A DNA stretch of 64,000 nucleotides from Flavobacterium sp. MFBS3-15 (GCF_026107645.2 NZ_JAPCHV010000004.1:109139-173138); one strand, 5' to 3'; counted from the stretch's first letter, positions 51,400 through 60,550 are shown. Translations and numbers: made by a program. The notes: generated from the sequence alone by a model not told the origin.

Positions 51400-52989
51400 T
51401 TAAAGCACCACTACATTAAACTCCTGCTCCAGAGGCTTTAGCCGCCTGAATAATTCCTCCAATAGCTTGCCGTCAAACTCAAGGTAGAACTCTGCAAAGT
51501 TGGCCTTGCGCTCCTGCAGGCTGTTGTTTGGGAATAGCTCATTCTGGATGGAGGTAATCCGCCCCAATTCATCGGCATGCTTTCTTTTTTCGGCTTTTAA
51601 TAGGCGTTTCTCAAGGTTTTCAAGCCCCTTCAGCTGTTTTAACTCCTGTGCCTTTACAGCGCCGGTAAACGATACGTCTGTTTTTTCAGCCATGGCCGAA
51701 AGCTTTTCAAACTGCGCTTTCAGGAACTCCTTCTGTTCGGTGAAGTCAAGTTGGAATTCCGAAAAAACCTGCACTTTCCGGTTCACCAGGTCCTGTTGTT
51801 TCGAGAACATATCCGCCCACGTCAATCCGAGCCTGTCCAGTTTGTCGGCCTGTTTTTGCGTAGCCAGCACTACCGAATTCCGTAGCAATACTATTGGAAA
51901 AGTAACTCCTGCGGCTTCGAAATACGACTTCAATTCCAGCCAGTAGGCCAATTCACCGCCACCGCCGATGTAGCATAAGTTGGGCAGTATCACTTCCTGG
52001 TACAGTGGCCGCATGATAACGTTAGGGCTGAATTTTTCAGGGTTGCTTTCCAGTAGTGCCAGCAGTTCGGCTTCTGTAAATTTCAGTTCCGTATTATTCA
52101 CGTAATAAGTACCCTCCTGCAAAATGATACGTTCCCGTATATTGTCCTCAATGTAAAACAGGTTGATTTCCCTGGGGTTGACCTGGATTTTATACTTTTT
52201 CAATGATTCTGATGCCTCAGCGACTTTGTGGTGCGAGGTTTGGTGCAGCAACTCTTCTTTTACATGGGGCATGAACAGCCTTTTCAGTTCGGGCGTGTCC
52301 GCATCGATGATCACTAAGCCGTATTCACCAAAAATTTCATTGGCCAGGTAGCGAGTGGCATCGGCAAGGTTGGCGTGCTCGAGGTAGGCTTTTCTAAACA
52401 GTGACTTCAGCCACTCCGTGTTATTGCCCGGCCCGAGTTCCTTACTGAAAACCTCGAGTACGGCATCAAGGCCATTGTTAGAAAGCCGCCCTACAGGCCC
52501 TGAGCTTTCGCGCGGCCAGGTAATCTTTTTATTTTTAAAATTGAAGTAATTGATTTCCTCAAAATCGTGGTCTTCCGTTGCCATCCAGTACATAGGTACA
52601 AAGTTATACTCAGGATATGCGACCTTTAATTCTTTTGTCAGGTTGATGGTCGAAATAATCTTGTAGAGGAAATACAGCGGCCCGGTGAAAAGGTTGAGCT
52701 GGTGGCCGGTGGTTATGGTAAAGGTTTTGCCGTTGCTCAGTAACTGTATATTTTGAACAGTGAGCGTTGATGCATTAACGGCGTTGTATTGCTGCTGTAG
52801 GGCAGTAACCAGTACACTGCGAAATTCAGGGTTATAATTTCCCTGCTTTTCTTCTATCTGTAGCTTAAAATTTTCAAGGGTGGGGAAACGGTTGTACAGC
52901 GGCTTCAGGTTATCTTTTTGGTCGAGGTAATCATTAATTAGCGGGGTAAAATATCCTGAGCTCTGGAAGCTGGTACAGTCTGATGGCAT
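51400..52989 (-). CDS. bshC: Bacillithiol biosynthesis cysteine-adding enzyme BshC
   Basis: 529 residues. TGHQLNLFTGPLYFLYKI and PMYWMATEDHDFEEI are the BshC signatures, with the HxxE-type Rossmann region, and GGGGELAYWLELK follows. A coiled-coil stretch near the C-terminus (about 430-500) is usual in the family. It joins cysteine to glucosaminyl-malate to make bacillithiol, the main low-molecular-weight thiol in Flavobacteria. bshA and bshB are not in the window. Confidence 0.93.
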   Translation of the reverse strand: MPSDCTSFQSSGYFTPLINDYLDQKDNLKPLYNRFPTLENFKLQIEEKQGNYNPEFRSVLVTALQQQYNAVNASTLTVQNIQLLSNGKTFTITTGHQLNLFTGPLYFLYKIISTINLTKELKVAYPEYNFVPMYWMATEDHDFEEINYFNFKNKKITWPRESSGPVGRLSNNGLDAVLEVFSKELGPGNNTEWLKSLFRKAYLEHANLADATRYLANEIFGEYGLVIIDADTPELKRLFMPHVKEELLHQTSHHKVAEASESLKKYKIQVNPREINLFYIEDNIRERIILQEGTYYVNNTELKFTEAELLALLESNPEKFSPNVIMRPLYQEVILPNLCYIGGGGELAYWLELKSYFEAAGVTFPIVLLRNSVVLATQKQADKLDRLGLTWADMFSKQQDLVNRKVQVFSEFQLDFTEQKEFLKAQFEKLSAMAEKTDVSFTGAVKAQELKQLKGLENLEKRLLKAEKRKHADELGRITSIQNELFPNNSLQERKANFAEFYLEFDGKLLEELFRRLKPLEQEFNVVVL

Positions 52990-53038
52990 TGTAATTTGTT
53001 TTGTGTAAAATTACGGAAAAAAGGGATAGGCAGGGTTG

Positions 53039-53572
53039 TTATTCTTGCTGAATCCATTTGTACTCACCCTTGTCCAGGTAGATAATGCCCCCACCACACG
53101 ATTCTACCATGTGTATGTATATTGCGTCATTTGGCAATGTTATCCAGTCCTTTTCCGGTATTTCTTCTATATCTATAAACTCACCATTTTCGTCTACATT
53201 ATTAACGTATTTTTCGCCTTTTGGTGCCTTTTCAAAAATTCCTGCCCAACTAATGTCATCAAATCCTTGTCCCACAACTTCCCTGCCCATACCAATAGTG
53301 TCAGTTGTTTTATTAGCGTATACAATCCGGAAGCCTTCCTTTTTGTTTACAGGATCGGTTATAATTATTACGCTGTCTTGCAACTTATCTCCGTCAAGGT
53401 CAGCAATAATGTAGTTAGGCCTTTTATAAATATCTTCCGTATTTTCAGCTGTCTTAATTGAATCGGTTTTTTCTTCTATAGTTTCTTTTATAGAAATATT
53501 TTCTGTATGTTCCTTGCGACAGGAGGCGAGTGTTGAGAGGGTTATTGTAGCTAAAACAAATATACTTCTCAT
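53039..53572 (-). CDS. Lipoprotein of unknown function with an acidic DxDGD motif
   Basis: 177 residues. Signal RSIFVLATITLSTLASC (lipobox, C18), then a charged Glu/Lys linker. The mature domain begins YIIADLDGDKLQDSVIIIT, with the DxDGDxxxD pattern of calcium-binding FG-GAP-like or dockerin-like loops. CGGGIIYLDKGEYKW closes it. No family is recognised with certainty. It is divergent from the radical SAM gene, with a 91-base spacer. Confidence 0.62.
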   Translation of the reverse strand: MRSIFVLATITLSTLASCRKEHTENISIKETIEEKTDSIKTAENTEDIYKRPNYIIADLDGDKLQDSVIIITDPVNKKEGFRIVYANKTTDTIGMGREVVGQGFDDISWAGIFEKAPKGEKYVNNVDENGEFIDIEEIPEKDWITLPNDAIYIHMVESCGGGIIYLDKGEYKWIQQE

Positions 53573-53638
53573 AGTGATAAATTATTATAAGTAAATATAC
53601 CCAAAATCCCTTCACTTCCCAATCCCGAAAATATCCCC

Positions 53639-53646
53639 TACCTTTG
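53639..53646 (+). promoter_or_regulatory. Bacteroidota -7 element (TACCTTTG)
   Basis: TACCTTTG lies 17 bases before the TTG start of the radical SAM gene at 53664; no TTTG at the normal distance. Confidence 0.4.
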
Positions 53647-53663
53647 CACTTTAATCCACTATT

Positions 53664-55946
53664 TTGAACACCAAAGCCCTTTTAATAACACCGCCCTTCA
53701 CACAGCTCAATACGCCTTACCCGGCGACCGCCTACCTGAAGGGTTTCCTCAATACAAAGGGCATCGCGTCCTTCCAGGCCGACCTGGGCATTGAAGTTAT
53801 TTTAAAGCTGTTTTCAAAGCAGGGATTAACCGATTTATTTGGGGAGATTGAAAGAAATTCCAAATCACAAATCCCAAATCACAAACTTGAGGAACGCGAT
53901 GTCAAATCGAGCGCAGTCGAGATGTCACAACCCAAAACTCCGAACTCTCAACCCCGAACCCCAAACTCGGAGCGCATCCTCGCCCTGAAAACCGAATACC
54001 TCAAAACCATTGATCCTGTAATGCTCTTCCTGCAAGGCAAGAACCCCACACTGTCGCACCTGATATGCAGTGAAGACTTCCTGCCCGAGGCTTCGCGGTT
54101 TACGCAGCTTGAGGAATTGGACTGGGCTTTCGGCAGCATGGGCACACAGGACAGGGCAAAGCACCTTGCCACGCTGTACCTTGAGGACATATCCGATCTT
54201 ATTGTAGAGTGCATCGACCCACATTTTGGCTTCAGCCGCTATGCCGAGAGGCTCGGGCGCTCGGCCAATTCATTTGACGAACTTTATGAAAGCCTGCAAC
54301 AGCCGTACACCTATATCGATAAGCTGCTGGTTGAATTGCTGCAGGAAAGGATGAAGGAGGTCAATCCGCAACTGGTGTGTTTCTCGGTGCCGTTCCCCGG
54401 TAACCTGTATGCGGCTTTCAGGAGTGCACAGTATATAAAACAGCATTTCCCCGGGGTAAAAACCGTGATGGGTGGTGGCTTCCCCAATACCGAATTACGC
54501 TCGCTGGCCGACAAACGCGTTATGGAGTTTTTCGATTTCATTACGCTCGACGATGGCGAAGCGCCTATCGAATGCCTCATTGAGCATATCGAGGGCAGGA
54601 GGGAAGTGTCAGCACTAAAACGCACGTTCACTCTCGTGGATGGGGAAATAAAATACATCGACAACTCCGGTTGTAAGGACTATAAGCAATCCGAAGTAGG
54701 TACGCCCGATTATTCCGATTTATTACTCGATAGTTACATTTCGGTTATCGAGATTGTGAACCCCATGCACCGCATGTGGAGCGACGGCCGCTGGAACAAG
54801 CTCACCATGGCACACGGATGCTATTGGGGCAAGTGCACATTTTGCGACATATCTCTTGACTATATAAAGATTTACGAACCTGTTGCGGCCCGGCTGTTGG
54901 TCGACCGTATGGAGGAACTGATTGCCCAAACCGGGCAGAACGGCTTCCACTTTGTGGACGAGGCCGCGCCCCCTGCACTAATGCGCGAAGTGGCGCTGGA
55001 GATTCTCCGACGCAACCTGGCCGTAACGTGGTGGACCAACATCCGCTTCGAGAAAAGCTTTACTGCCGACCTGTGCCGGTTGCTTAAGGCTTCGGGGTGC
55101 ATTGCGGTATCAGGAGGGCTGGAAGTAGCATCAGACAGGCTTTTGGAACTGATACAGAAAGGAGTAACCGTAGCCCAAGTAGCCCGTGTGACCCGCAACT
55201 TTACCGAAGCAGGCATCATGGTGCATGCCTACCTGATGTATGGCTTCCCAACGCAAACGGCCCAGGAAACCATCGACTCCCTTGAAATGGTGCGCCAGAT
55301 GTTCGAAACAGGCATATTGCAATCGGGGTTCTGGCATCAGTTTGCCATGACCGCGCACAGCCCTGTTGGGTTGTATCCCGAAAAATTCAGTGTGGTGAAA
55401 GACAGCGACATTGTGGGCAGTTTTGCCAACAATGATATCCTGTTTACCGACAACAGCGGTGCCAACCACGACAAGTTCAGTTTTGGGCTGAAAAAATCCC
55501 TGTTCAACTATATGCACGGGATATGCTTTGACTACCCGTTGCAGGACTGGTTCGAATTCAAGGTGCCGCGTACCAAGGTGCCGGAGGATTATATCTATGC
55601 TGTATTGCAGGAAGACGACAGCCTGAACATTAAGCCTACCGCAAAGCTGGTCTGGATGGGAGGGAAGCCTGTAATTTCTTATTTTACAAAAAGCAAAAAA
55701 GGCAGGTCATTTGAAATGGCAGAGCTGGCTTTACACGATAAGAAGGAAAGCTATTCCATCCAGGTTTCCAAGGAAAACGGCGATTGGCTGGCGGATTTCC
55801 TGGAAAAGGCTTCTGTGCAAAATACAGGAACCACTACTTTCGCGCAGGCGAAAAAGGACTATGAGAGCACTCAGGAAGATTTCGAGCTGTTCTGGTACAG
55901 CAAGCCTGTCAACACGCTGAGGGAGTACGGCCTGCTGGTGCTTTAG
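53664..55946 (+). CDS. Large B12-binding-type radical SAM protein
   Basis: 760 residues from TTG 53664. An N-terminal cobalamin-binding-like domain (about 1-60, then 235-320: PQLVCFSVPFPGNLYAAFRSA and VMGGGFPNTELRSLADKRV) lacks an obvious DxHxxG. The radical SAM domain has C386-x4-C391-x2-C394 (CYWGKCTFC). This is CX4CX2C, not CX3CX2C. GIMVHAYLMYGFPTQTAQETIDS follows as the GxP-type motif. Residues 65-104 are a low-complexity segment (see the repeat at 53857-53976). The reaction is unknown. Confidence 0.85.
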   Translation: MNTKALLITPPFTQLNTPYPATAYLKGFLNTKGIASFQADLGIEVILKLFSKQGLTDLFGEIERNSKSQIPNHKLEERDVKSSAVEMSQPKTPNSQPRTPNSERILALKTEYLKTIDPVMLFLQGKNPTLSHLICSEDFLPEASRFTQLEELDWAFGSMGTQDRAKHLATLYLEDISDLIVECIDPHFGFSRYAERLGRSANSFDELYESLQQPYTYIDKLLVELLQERMKEVNPQLVCFSVPFPGNLYAAFRSAQYIKQHFPGVKTVMGGGFPNTELRSLADKRVMEFFDFITLDDGEAPIECLIEHIEGRREVSALKRTFTLVDGEIKYIDNSGCKDYKQSEVGTPDYSDLLLDSYISVIEIVNPMHRMWSDGRWNKLTMAHGCYWGKCTFCDISLDYIKIYEPVAARLLVDRMEELIAQTGQNGFHFVDEAAPPALMREVALEILRRNLAVTWWTNIRFEKSFTADLCRLLKASGCIAVSGGLEVASDRLLELIQKGVTVAQVARVTRNFTEAGIMVHAYLMYGFPTQTAQETIDSLEMVRQMFETGILQSGFWHQFAMTAHSPVGLYPEKFSVVKDSDIVGSFANNDILFTDNSGANHDKFSFGLKKSLFNYMHGICFDYPLQDWFEFKVPRTKVPEDYIYAVLQEDDSLNIKPTAKLVWMGGKPVISYFTKSKKGRSFEMAELALHDKKESYSIQVSKENGDWLADFLEKASVQNTGTTTFAQAKKDYESTQEDFELFWYSKPVNTLREYGLLVL
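53857..53976 (+). repeat. Repeat-like insert inside the radical SAM coding sequence
   Basis: The segment contains CCAAATC/CACAAATC tandem units, then TCAAATCGAGCGCAGTCGAGA, a phrase resembling dispersed intergenic repeats of Flavobacterium, then CCGAAC/CCAAAC runs. It is in frame and encodes residues 65-104 (SKSQIPNHKLEERDVKSSA then QPKTPNSQPRTPNSE), which look unlike the rest of the enzyme. Confidence 0.6.
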
Positions 55947-56329
55947 AATTTCTTGGATTCCTCCATTTTGGTGTAAATCTCGGCCTGGTCTTTAGAAAGC
56001 AGGGGGAGGACTTTTTTGTATATCCTGTTAGAAATATCACGGGCTTTGTCCGCCCTCACGTCAGACATCATCTCGCGGTCTTCACTCAATTCAGTTATAG
56101 CTGTCCTTTCGCCTTCAAGGATATCTTTTACTGCGGCCTTTTGGAAATCGTCCAGTTTAAGCTCCTTTGTCAGGTAATTTACCGACTGTTCTACAAAATC
56201 ATAGTTTTTCTTATCCTTTTTAGGGCGCTTGTATTGCTCACGGGCTATGCTCCGGTTTACCTGGGCATAGGTTGTTGCGGAGAAAAAGAATGCGAAGAAT
56301 AACAGTATGTAGGTAAGTTTCAGTTTCAT
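55943..56329 (-). CDS. Exported helical protein (Spy/LTXXQ-like)
   Basis: 128 residues. A signal peptide (LTYILLFFAFFFSATTYAQ) is followed by three helices. TKELKLDDFQKAAVKDILEGERTAI and the pattern LSKDQAEIYTKMEE resemble the LTxxQ-type repeats of periplasmic stress chaperones such as CpxP/Spy. It is cotranscribed leftward with no obvious partner and overlaps the radical SAM stop by 4 bases. A periplasmic chaperone role is inferred only. Confidence 0.62.
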   Translation of the reverse strand: MKLKLTYILLFFAFFFSATTYAQVNRSIAREQYKRPKKDKKNYDFVEQSVNYLTKELKLDDFQKAAVKDILEGERTAITELSEDREMMSDVRADKARDISNRIYKKVLPLLSKDQAEIYTKMEESKKF

Positions 56330-56360
56330 GGGGAATTAATATTCATCAAACTTAATAAAA

Positions 56361-56384
56361 AAAGCTAAAGTCTCCTTTAGCTTT
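56361..56384. terminator. Terminator after rimO
   Basis: AAAGCTAAAG (56361-56370) pairs with CTTTAGCTTT (56375-56384) across TCTC. The A-run on the left becomes T on the leftward transcript of rimO. Confidence 0.65.
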
Positions 56385-56391
56385 CCAAATA

Positions 56392-57723
56392 TTATGCCTC
56401 AATTTTTATGTCTGCCGGAATGCCGTAAAGGTCAAACTCAGTAGCATCAGTAATTGTAATATTTACAAACTCTCCGGTTTTCAAATATACCTGCGTAGCG
56501 TCGATAAGGACTTCGTTATCCACATCAGGGCTGTCAAATTCAGTACGGCCTACAAAGTGGCTGCCTTCTTTCCTGTCGATGATGCAGCGGAAGGTCTGGC
56601 CTATCTTTTCCTGGTTGAGCTCCCAGGATATTTGCGATTGTATCTCCATGATCTCGTTGGCACGCTGCTGCTTCACTTCAGCAGGCACATCATCCTCAAG
56701 CAGGTAGGCGTGTGTGTTTTCTTCGTGGGAATAGGCAAAACAACCCAGGCGCTCAAAACGCATTTCTTCCACCCAGTTTTTAAGGATTTGGAAATCTTCT
56801 TCCGTTTCGCCCGGATAGCCTACAATCAGTGTAGTCCTGATGGCAATGCCGGGAACGGCCTGCCTGAACTCTTTAAGCAGCTTCGTTGTTTTCTCCTGTG
56901 TCGTGCCACGGCGCATCGACTTCAGTACGCTGTCGCTGATGTGCTGCAATGGTATATCAATGTAGTTGCAAATCTTTGGCTCGCGGTTCATTAATTCCAG
57001 TACATCCATTGGGAATCCGGACGGGAATGCATAATGCAGCCTTATCCACTCGATGCCTTCTACTTTCACTAAGTTTTCAAGCAGCTCTGCCAGGTTACGT
57101 TTTTTATAAAGATCCAGGCCGTAGTAGGTAAGGTCCTGCGCAATAAGTATCAGCTCTTTTACGCCATTGCGCGCAAGGCCTTCCGCTTCCTTAACCAGTT
57201 TTTCAATAGGCTGCGAAACGTGCTTGCCCCTCATTAAAGGTATGGCACAGAAACTGCATGGGCGGTCGCACCCTTCGGCAATCTTCAGGTAGGCGTAGTT
57301 TTTTGGGGTGGTAGTAAGTCGCTCGCCAAGCAATTCGTGCTTGTAGTCGGCTCCCAATGCTTTCAGTAATCCCGGGAGTTCGGTGGTGCCGAAATACTGG
57401 TCTACATTCGGGATCTCTCTAATAAGGTCCGGCTTGTAGCGCTCTGAAAGGCATCCGGTTACAAAAACCTTATCCACAATGCCCTGTTCCTTCTTGTCAA
57501 CATAGTTCAGGATCATGTTAACCGACTCTTCTTTTGCATTGTCAATGAACCCGCAGGTGTTGATCACAATAATATTACCTTCCTCATGGGCGGGCGCTTC
57601 GTGGGTTACGTCCTTGCCGCTTGCACGCAGCTGTCCCATCAGCACTTCGCTGTCGTACACATTCTTGGAGCATCCCAAGGTGATTACATTGATCTTATTC
57701 TTCTTTAACGATTTGGTTCTCAT
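56392..57723 (-). CDS. rimO: Ribosomal protein uS12 methylthiotransferase RimO
   Basis: 443 residues. N-terminal auxiliary cluster cysteines C18 (TLGCSKN), C57 (INTCGFI) and C91 (VTGCLSERY). The radical SAM triad is C152-x3-C156-x2-C159 (GCDRPCSFC). A C-terminal TRAM domain holds VNITITDATEFDLYG. It methylthiolates Asp of ribosomal protein S12. The cysteines and the IPLMRGKHVSQP loop distinguish it from MiaB. Confidence 0.95.
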   Translation of the reverse strand: MRTKSLKKNKINVITLGCSKNVYDSEVLMGQLRASGKDVTHEAPAHEEGNIIVINTCGFIDNAKEESVNMILNYVDKKEQGIVDKVFVTGCLSERYKPDLIREIPNVDQYFGTTELPGLLKALGADYKHELLGERLTTTPKNYAYLKIAEGCDRPCSFCAIPLMRGKHVSQPIEKLVKEAEGLARNGVKELILIAQDLTYYGLDLYKKRNLAELLENLVKVEGIEWIRLHYAFPSGFPMDVLELMNREPKICNYIDIPLQHISDSVLKSMRRGTTQEKTTKLLKEFRQAVPGIAIRTTLIVGYPGETEEDFQILKNWVEEMRFERLGCFAYSHEENTHAYLLEDDVPAEVKQQRANEIMEIQSQISWELNQEKIGQTFRCIIDRKEGSHFVGRTEFDSPDVDNEVLIDATQVYLKTGEFVNITITDATEFDLYGIPADIKIEA

Positions 57724-57829
57724 GAAGTTGAAAATTGGAGTGCAAAATTAATATAATTTATTGACAGATTGGCTATTTAAACGGTAAAGTTTGCGGTTAC
57801 AGTTCCGGGCGCGGATGATTGTAAACAAA

Positions 57830-57858
57830 AAGCCATCCCGAATTAAAAGGGATGGCTT
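57830..57858 (-). terminator. Terminator of the OmpP1-like gene
   Basis: AAGCCATCCC (57830-57839) pairs with GGGATGGCTT (57849-57858), with an A-run on the left that becomes T on the leftward strand. It separates the gene ending at 57881 from rimO. Confidence 0.75.
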
Positions 57859-57880
57859 TAATATAATAGAGATGAAAAAT

Positions 57881-59404
57881 CTACAGGTCAATCGTGTAGG
57901 ATATCGTTACGTTGTTGTTGGTGCTGGTTACCCTGGCAGCGTCAGTAAATCCTGCGGTAAGCAGCGGCATGTCATTTTTGCGCTGGTACCATGCGTAAGC
58001 CAGGTCGATTCTTGAGTTGGCGAATGAATAGCCAAGCCCGCCGGTATAACTTGTAAGGTCGCCCATGGTCCTGCCGTCTTTATAAGGGCTTTCCATAAAT
58101 CGGTAGCCACCACGCAGGCTGAAGTTCTTTATACGGTATTCGGCGCCTACCCGAAGCTCACCGGCCACAGTCATGTTATCTGAAAGTTCCTGGTTGATCG
58201 TTTCATATCGGGCGTTCCTGTACTCCGTTTTGCTGAAATCCTTAATGGAGTAATCCACGCTTACCAGTCCGTTCTTACCGAATACATAAGCAAGGCTGCC
58301 TGTCCATTTTGAAGGTGTTTTGATGGTATAATCGTCAAAAACGAATGTTATGCCCGGATTGGTTACAAAACTGTCGTTTGATGTGTTGGCATCACAATCG
58401 GGGCAGAAAGATGAAATGCGCTGTGTTATCTCATCCTGCAGCCTGTACCAGGTAGGAGATTCGTAGGCCACCCCGGCCCTCAGCTGTTCGGTTATCTTTA
58501 CGATACCTCCCAAATTCAATGAAAAACCACCTCCGTAGGTATAGCGCTCATTGTCAAACCTGACGGCACGGAGGCCGGTAGCCGATGGGTTGTTGTTGTC
58601 CTCATACATGCTGGTGGTCTTAACATAATCCGTAAAATGGAAGTTGATATTGGCCCCGAGGTAGAAGCGTTGCTTTAGCTGTGTGGCAAAGTTGAGCGCC
58701 ATCTTGCCATTATAACCGCGTGTTGAGGTGTAATTCTCGTGATAGTAGTTGCCGGTATTGGGAACAGCGCTTACATATTCGGTATTGTCATTATTATCGG
58801 TTAAAGGGTCGAATATATATGCATTGTAGCCAAGGTAGGCCTGCTGGTCGATAAAGTTCAGCTCATCAAAGTAGGCATTGCGGAGCGTCCCAAGGAGTAT
58901 GCCGCCTTCATCACCTATACCGTTCGCATAACGTAAAAAGTACTGGTCGATCGAGTTGGTTGGGTTGGTACCCATGGCATCTGTTTTATTATAATAGCTG
59001 TTGGTGTTCTCGTAATTAAAGCCTAATGTAAACTTGTTCATGACCGCATCTTCACTCGAATTTGTGAAAACAAATACTGCACCCAGTTGATTGAGGTCAA
59101 AAGCATTGGTGTTCCTTGTTGCTTTTGTGCCAAAATAATTGGCTTCATTGCTGGTACTGTAATTGGACAGGGATGCTGTCCCGGTATTATAATTGAATAC
59201 TGCTGCGCCTGCCGGATTAACACCAATGGACGACAGGTCGCCGCCCACTGCGCCAAAAGCGCCGCTCATCGCCCTGAAGCGTGCCGATCCGGTTAAATTG
59301 TCTGTAGAATAACGAACTGCGTCTGCAGCCGTGTTCAGGTCCTGCTGTGCATATGTTGCCGCTGCCGCTAAAATAAAGGCGGCAGAAAGTATGACTCTCT
59401 TCAT
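57881..59404 (-). CDS. OmpP1/FadL-family outer-membrane transporter
   Basis: 507 residues. A signal peptide (KRVILSAAFILAAAATYAQ) is followed by the FadL N-terminal plug-like region (ADAVRYSTDNLTGSARFRAMSGAFGAVGGDLSSIGVNPAGAAVF), with the NPAG motif, then a long barrel ending in a TISYTIDL strand. Members of this family move hydrophobic compounds across the outer membrane. Typical FadL size is about 430; this one is longer, with extra extracellular loops (HENYTSTRGYNG). It is a single gene with its own terminator. Confidence 0.87.
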   Translation of the reverse strand: MKRVILSAAFILAAAATYAQQDLNTAADAVRYSTDNLTGSARFRAMSGAFGAVGGDLSSIGVNPAGAAVFNYNTGTASLSNYSTSNEANYFGTKATRNTNAFDLNQLGAVFVFTNSSEDAVMNKFTLGFNYENTNSYYNKTDAMGTNPTNSIDQYFLRYANGIGDEGGILLGTLRNAYFDELNFIDQQAYLGYNAYIFDPLTDNNDNTEYVSAVPNTGNYYHENYTSTRGYNGKMALNFATQLKQRFYLGANINFHFTDYVKTTSMYEDNNNPSATGLRAVRFDNERYTYGGGFSLNLGGIVKITEQLRAGVAYESPTWYRLQDEITQRISSFCPDCDANTSNDSFVTNPGITFVFDDYTIKTPSKWTGSLAYVFGKNGLVSVDYSIKDFSKTEYRNARYETINQELSDNMTVAGELRVGAEYRIKNFSLRGGYRFMESPYKDGRTMGDLTSYTGGLGYSFANSRIDLAYAWYQRKNDMPLLTAGFTDAARVTSTNNNVTISYTIDL

Positions 59405-59426
59405 GATTCCTGTATTAAGTAAAGAA

Positions 59427-59464
59427 GCCCCATGTCATTTTTCAGTTGAAAAATGACATGGGGC
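59427..59464 (-). terminator. Perfect 18-base stem with a 2-base loop
   Basis: GCCCCATGTCATTTTTCA (59427-59444) is the exact reverse complement of 59447-59464, with only GT between. It lies 17 bases beyond the stop of the leftward Gly/Trp-rich gene. An AT-rich flank follows on its left side. The very tight loop makes it closer to a cruciform than a normal terminator, but termination is the likeliest role. Confidence 0.6.
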
Positions 59465-59480
59465 ATTATGATTTTTTGTA

Positions 59481-60536
59481 TTAGCCCCTGCGTCCGCCGC
59501 CGCCGCGTGAACCGCCACCGCCTCCACCGGACCTTCCTCCGCCCATGCTGCCTCCGCTGCTGCGTGAAGGCGTGCTGAACGAACCGCTACTGCGGGATGG
59601 CGAAGAGCTTCTGGATGGGGTGTAGCTCCTGCTGCTGCCGCTGTTTCGCGATGAGTTGCTATAAGTACTACGGCTGTTGCCCGTATTCCTTGATGAGCCG
59701 TTATAGGTAGCATTGTTGTCTCCGCGTGAGCGTACAACGTTAGTACCTGTATTGCGGCTGCTGCCATTGGTAAACCTTGTAGTCCTTCCGGCGGTGTTCC
59801 TGCCGTTGGTTATGCTTGTGGTGCTTCGCCTGCCCTGTGTATACCTGCCGCCATTGTTATAGTAGGTACTGCGCCCACCGGTGTAATGTGCTGTTGACCT
59901 GCCGTGTCCGTAATAGCCGCCGTTGTAGTAGTGATTGTGGCCCCAGCCTCCGTAATATGGAGAATACCAGCCACCCCAGCCGCCGCCCCAGCCCCAACCA
60001 AGGCCCCAGCCGCCGCCGTACCAACCGCCACCCCAGCCATAGCCAAGGCCCCAGCCCCAACCGTTGCCATACCAGCCACCGTAGTAGGGCCAGCCCCATC
60101 CGCCCCAACCGCCATAGTAAGGGTAACCGCCCCATCCGGCGCCACCGTATACATTTACGGTAACATTGTCGGTGTCTTCACCCCATCCGGCGTTGGAATT
60201 ATAAGATTGTACAGTTACAATGCTGTCATTGCTGTAGGAGCTATAGTCCTCAACATCGCCAACCAGCGGGTATTCATCCTGTAGCGAGTTGAAATAGGTT
60301 GAGTAGCCATTGGCGTTTTGGCCCGTAACCTCGCCGTCGCGGTATTGGGTTACCGTGCCGTCGTTATAGTTGTACACAGGCTCGTTTTTATCATTACGGG
60401 GTACATTGCCGTATATGCCGTCGTTATCCGAACCGGAAACACTGTTATATGAGCTGCACGAAGTGGCAGCAATGCCGAAAACTCCCAGTAGAGAGTAGAG
60501 GGAGAGGGATCGCAGGTTGAAGTAATCAGATTTCAT
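59481..60536 (-). CDS. Gly/Trp/Tyr-rich lipoprotein
   Basis: 351 residues. The lipoprotein signal has lipobox ATSC (C27). An acidic segment (about 30-125) leads to a core of repeated WGGYPYYGGWG-like units (about 130-215; over 50% G, W and Y). The C-terminal third is Ser/Arg/Gly-rich, ending GGGGGSRGGGGRRG. Such proteins are often called vitellogenin-like or prolyl-tRNA-synthetase-like in databases because of their neighbour, with no supporting domain. It may be a surface or matrix component. It is divergent from proS, with 100 bases between. Confidence 0.75.
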   Translation of the reverse strand: MKSDYFNLRSLSLYSLLGVFGIAATSCSSYNSVSGSDNDGIYGNVPRNDKNEPVYNYNDGTVTQYRDGEVTGQNANGYSTYFNSLQDEYPLVGDVEDYSSYSNDSIVTVQSYNSNAGWGEDTDNVTVNVYGGAGWGGYPYYGGWGGWGWPYYGGWYGNGWGWGLGYGWGGGWYGGGWGLGWGWGGGWGGWYSPYYGGWGHNHYYNGGYYGHGRSTAHYTGGRSTYYNNGGRYTQGRRSTTSITNGRNTAGRTTRFTNGSSRNTGTNVVRSRGDNNATYNGSSRNTGNSRSTYSNSSRNSGSSRSYTPSRSSSPSRSSGSFSTPSRSSGGSMGGGRSGGGGGGSRGGGGRRG

Positions 60537-60550
60537 AAGTATTTTTTTTA

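Noticed and set aside
59481..60536. A second prolyl-tRNA synthetase gene
   Set aside because: A name sometimes given to such neighbours of proS, but the Gly/Trp-rich lipoprotein has no synthetase motif.
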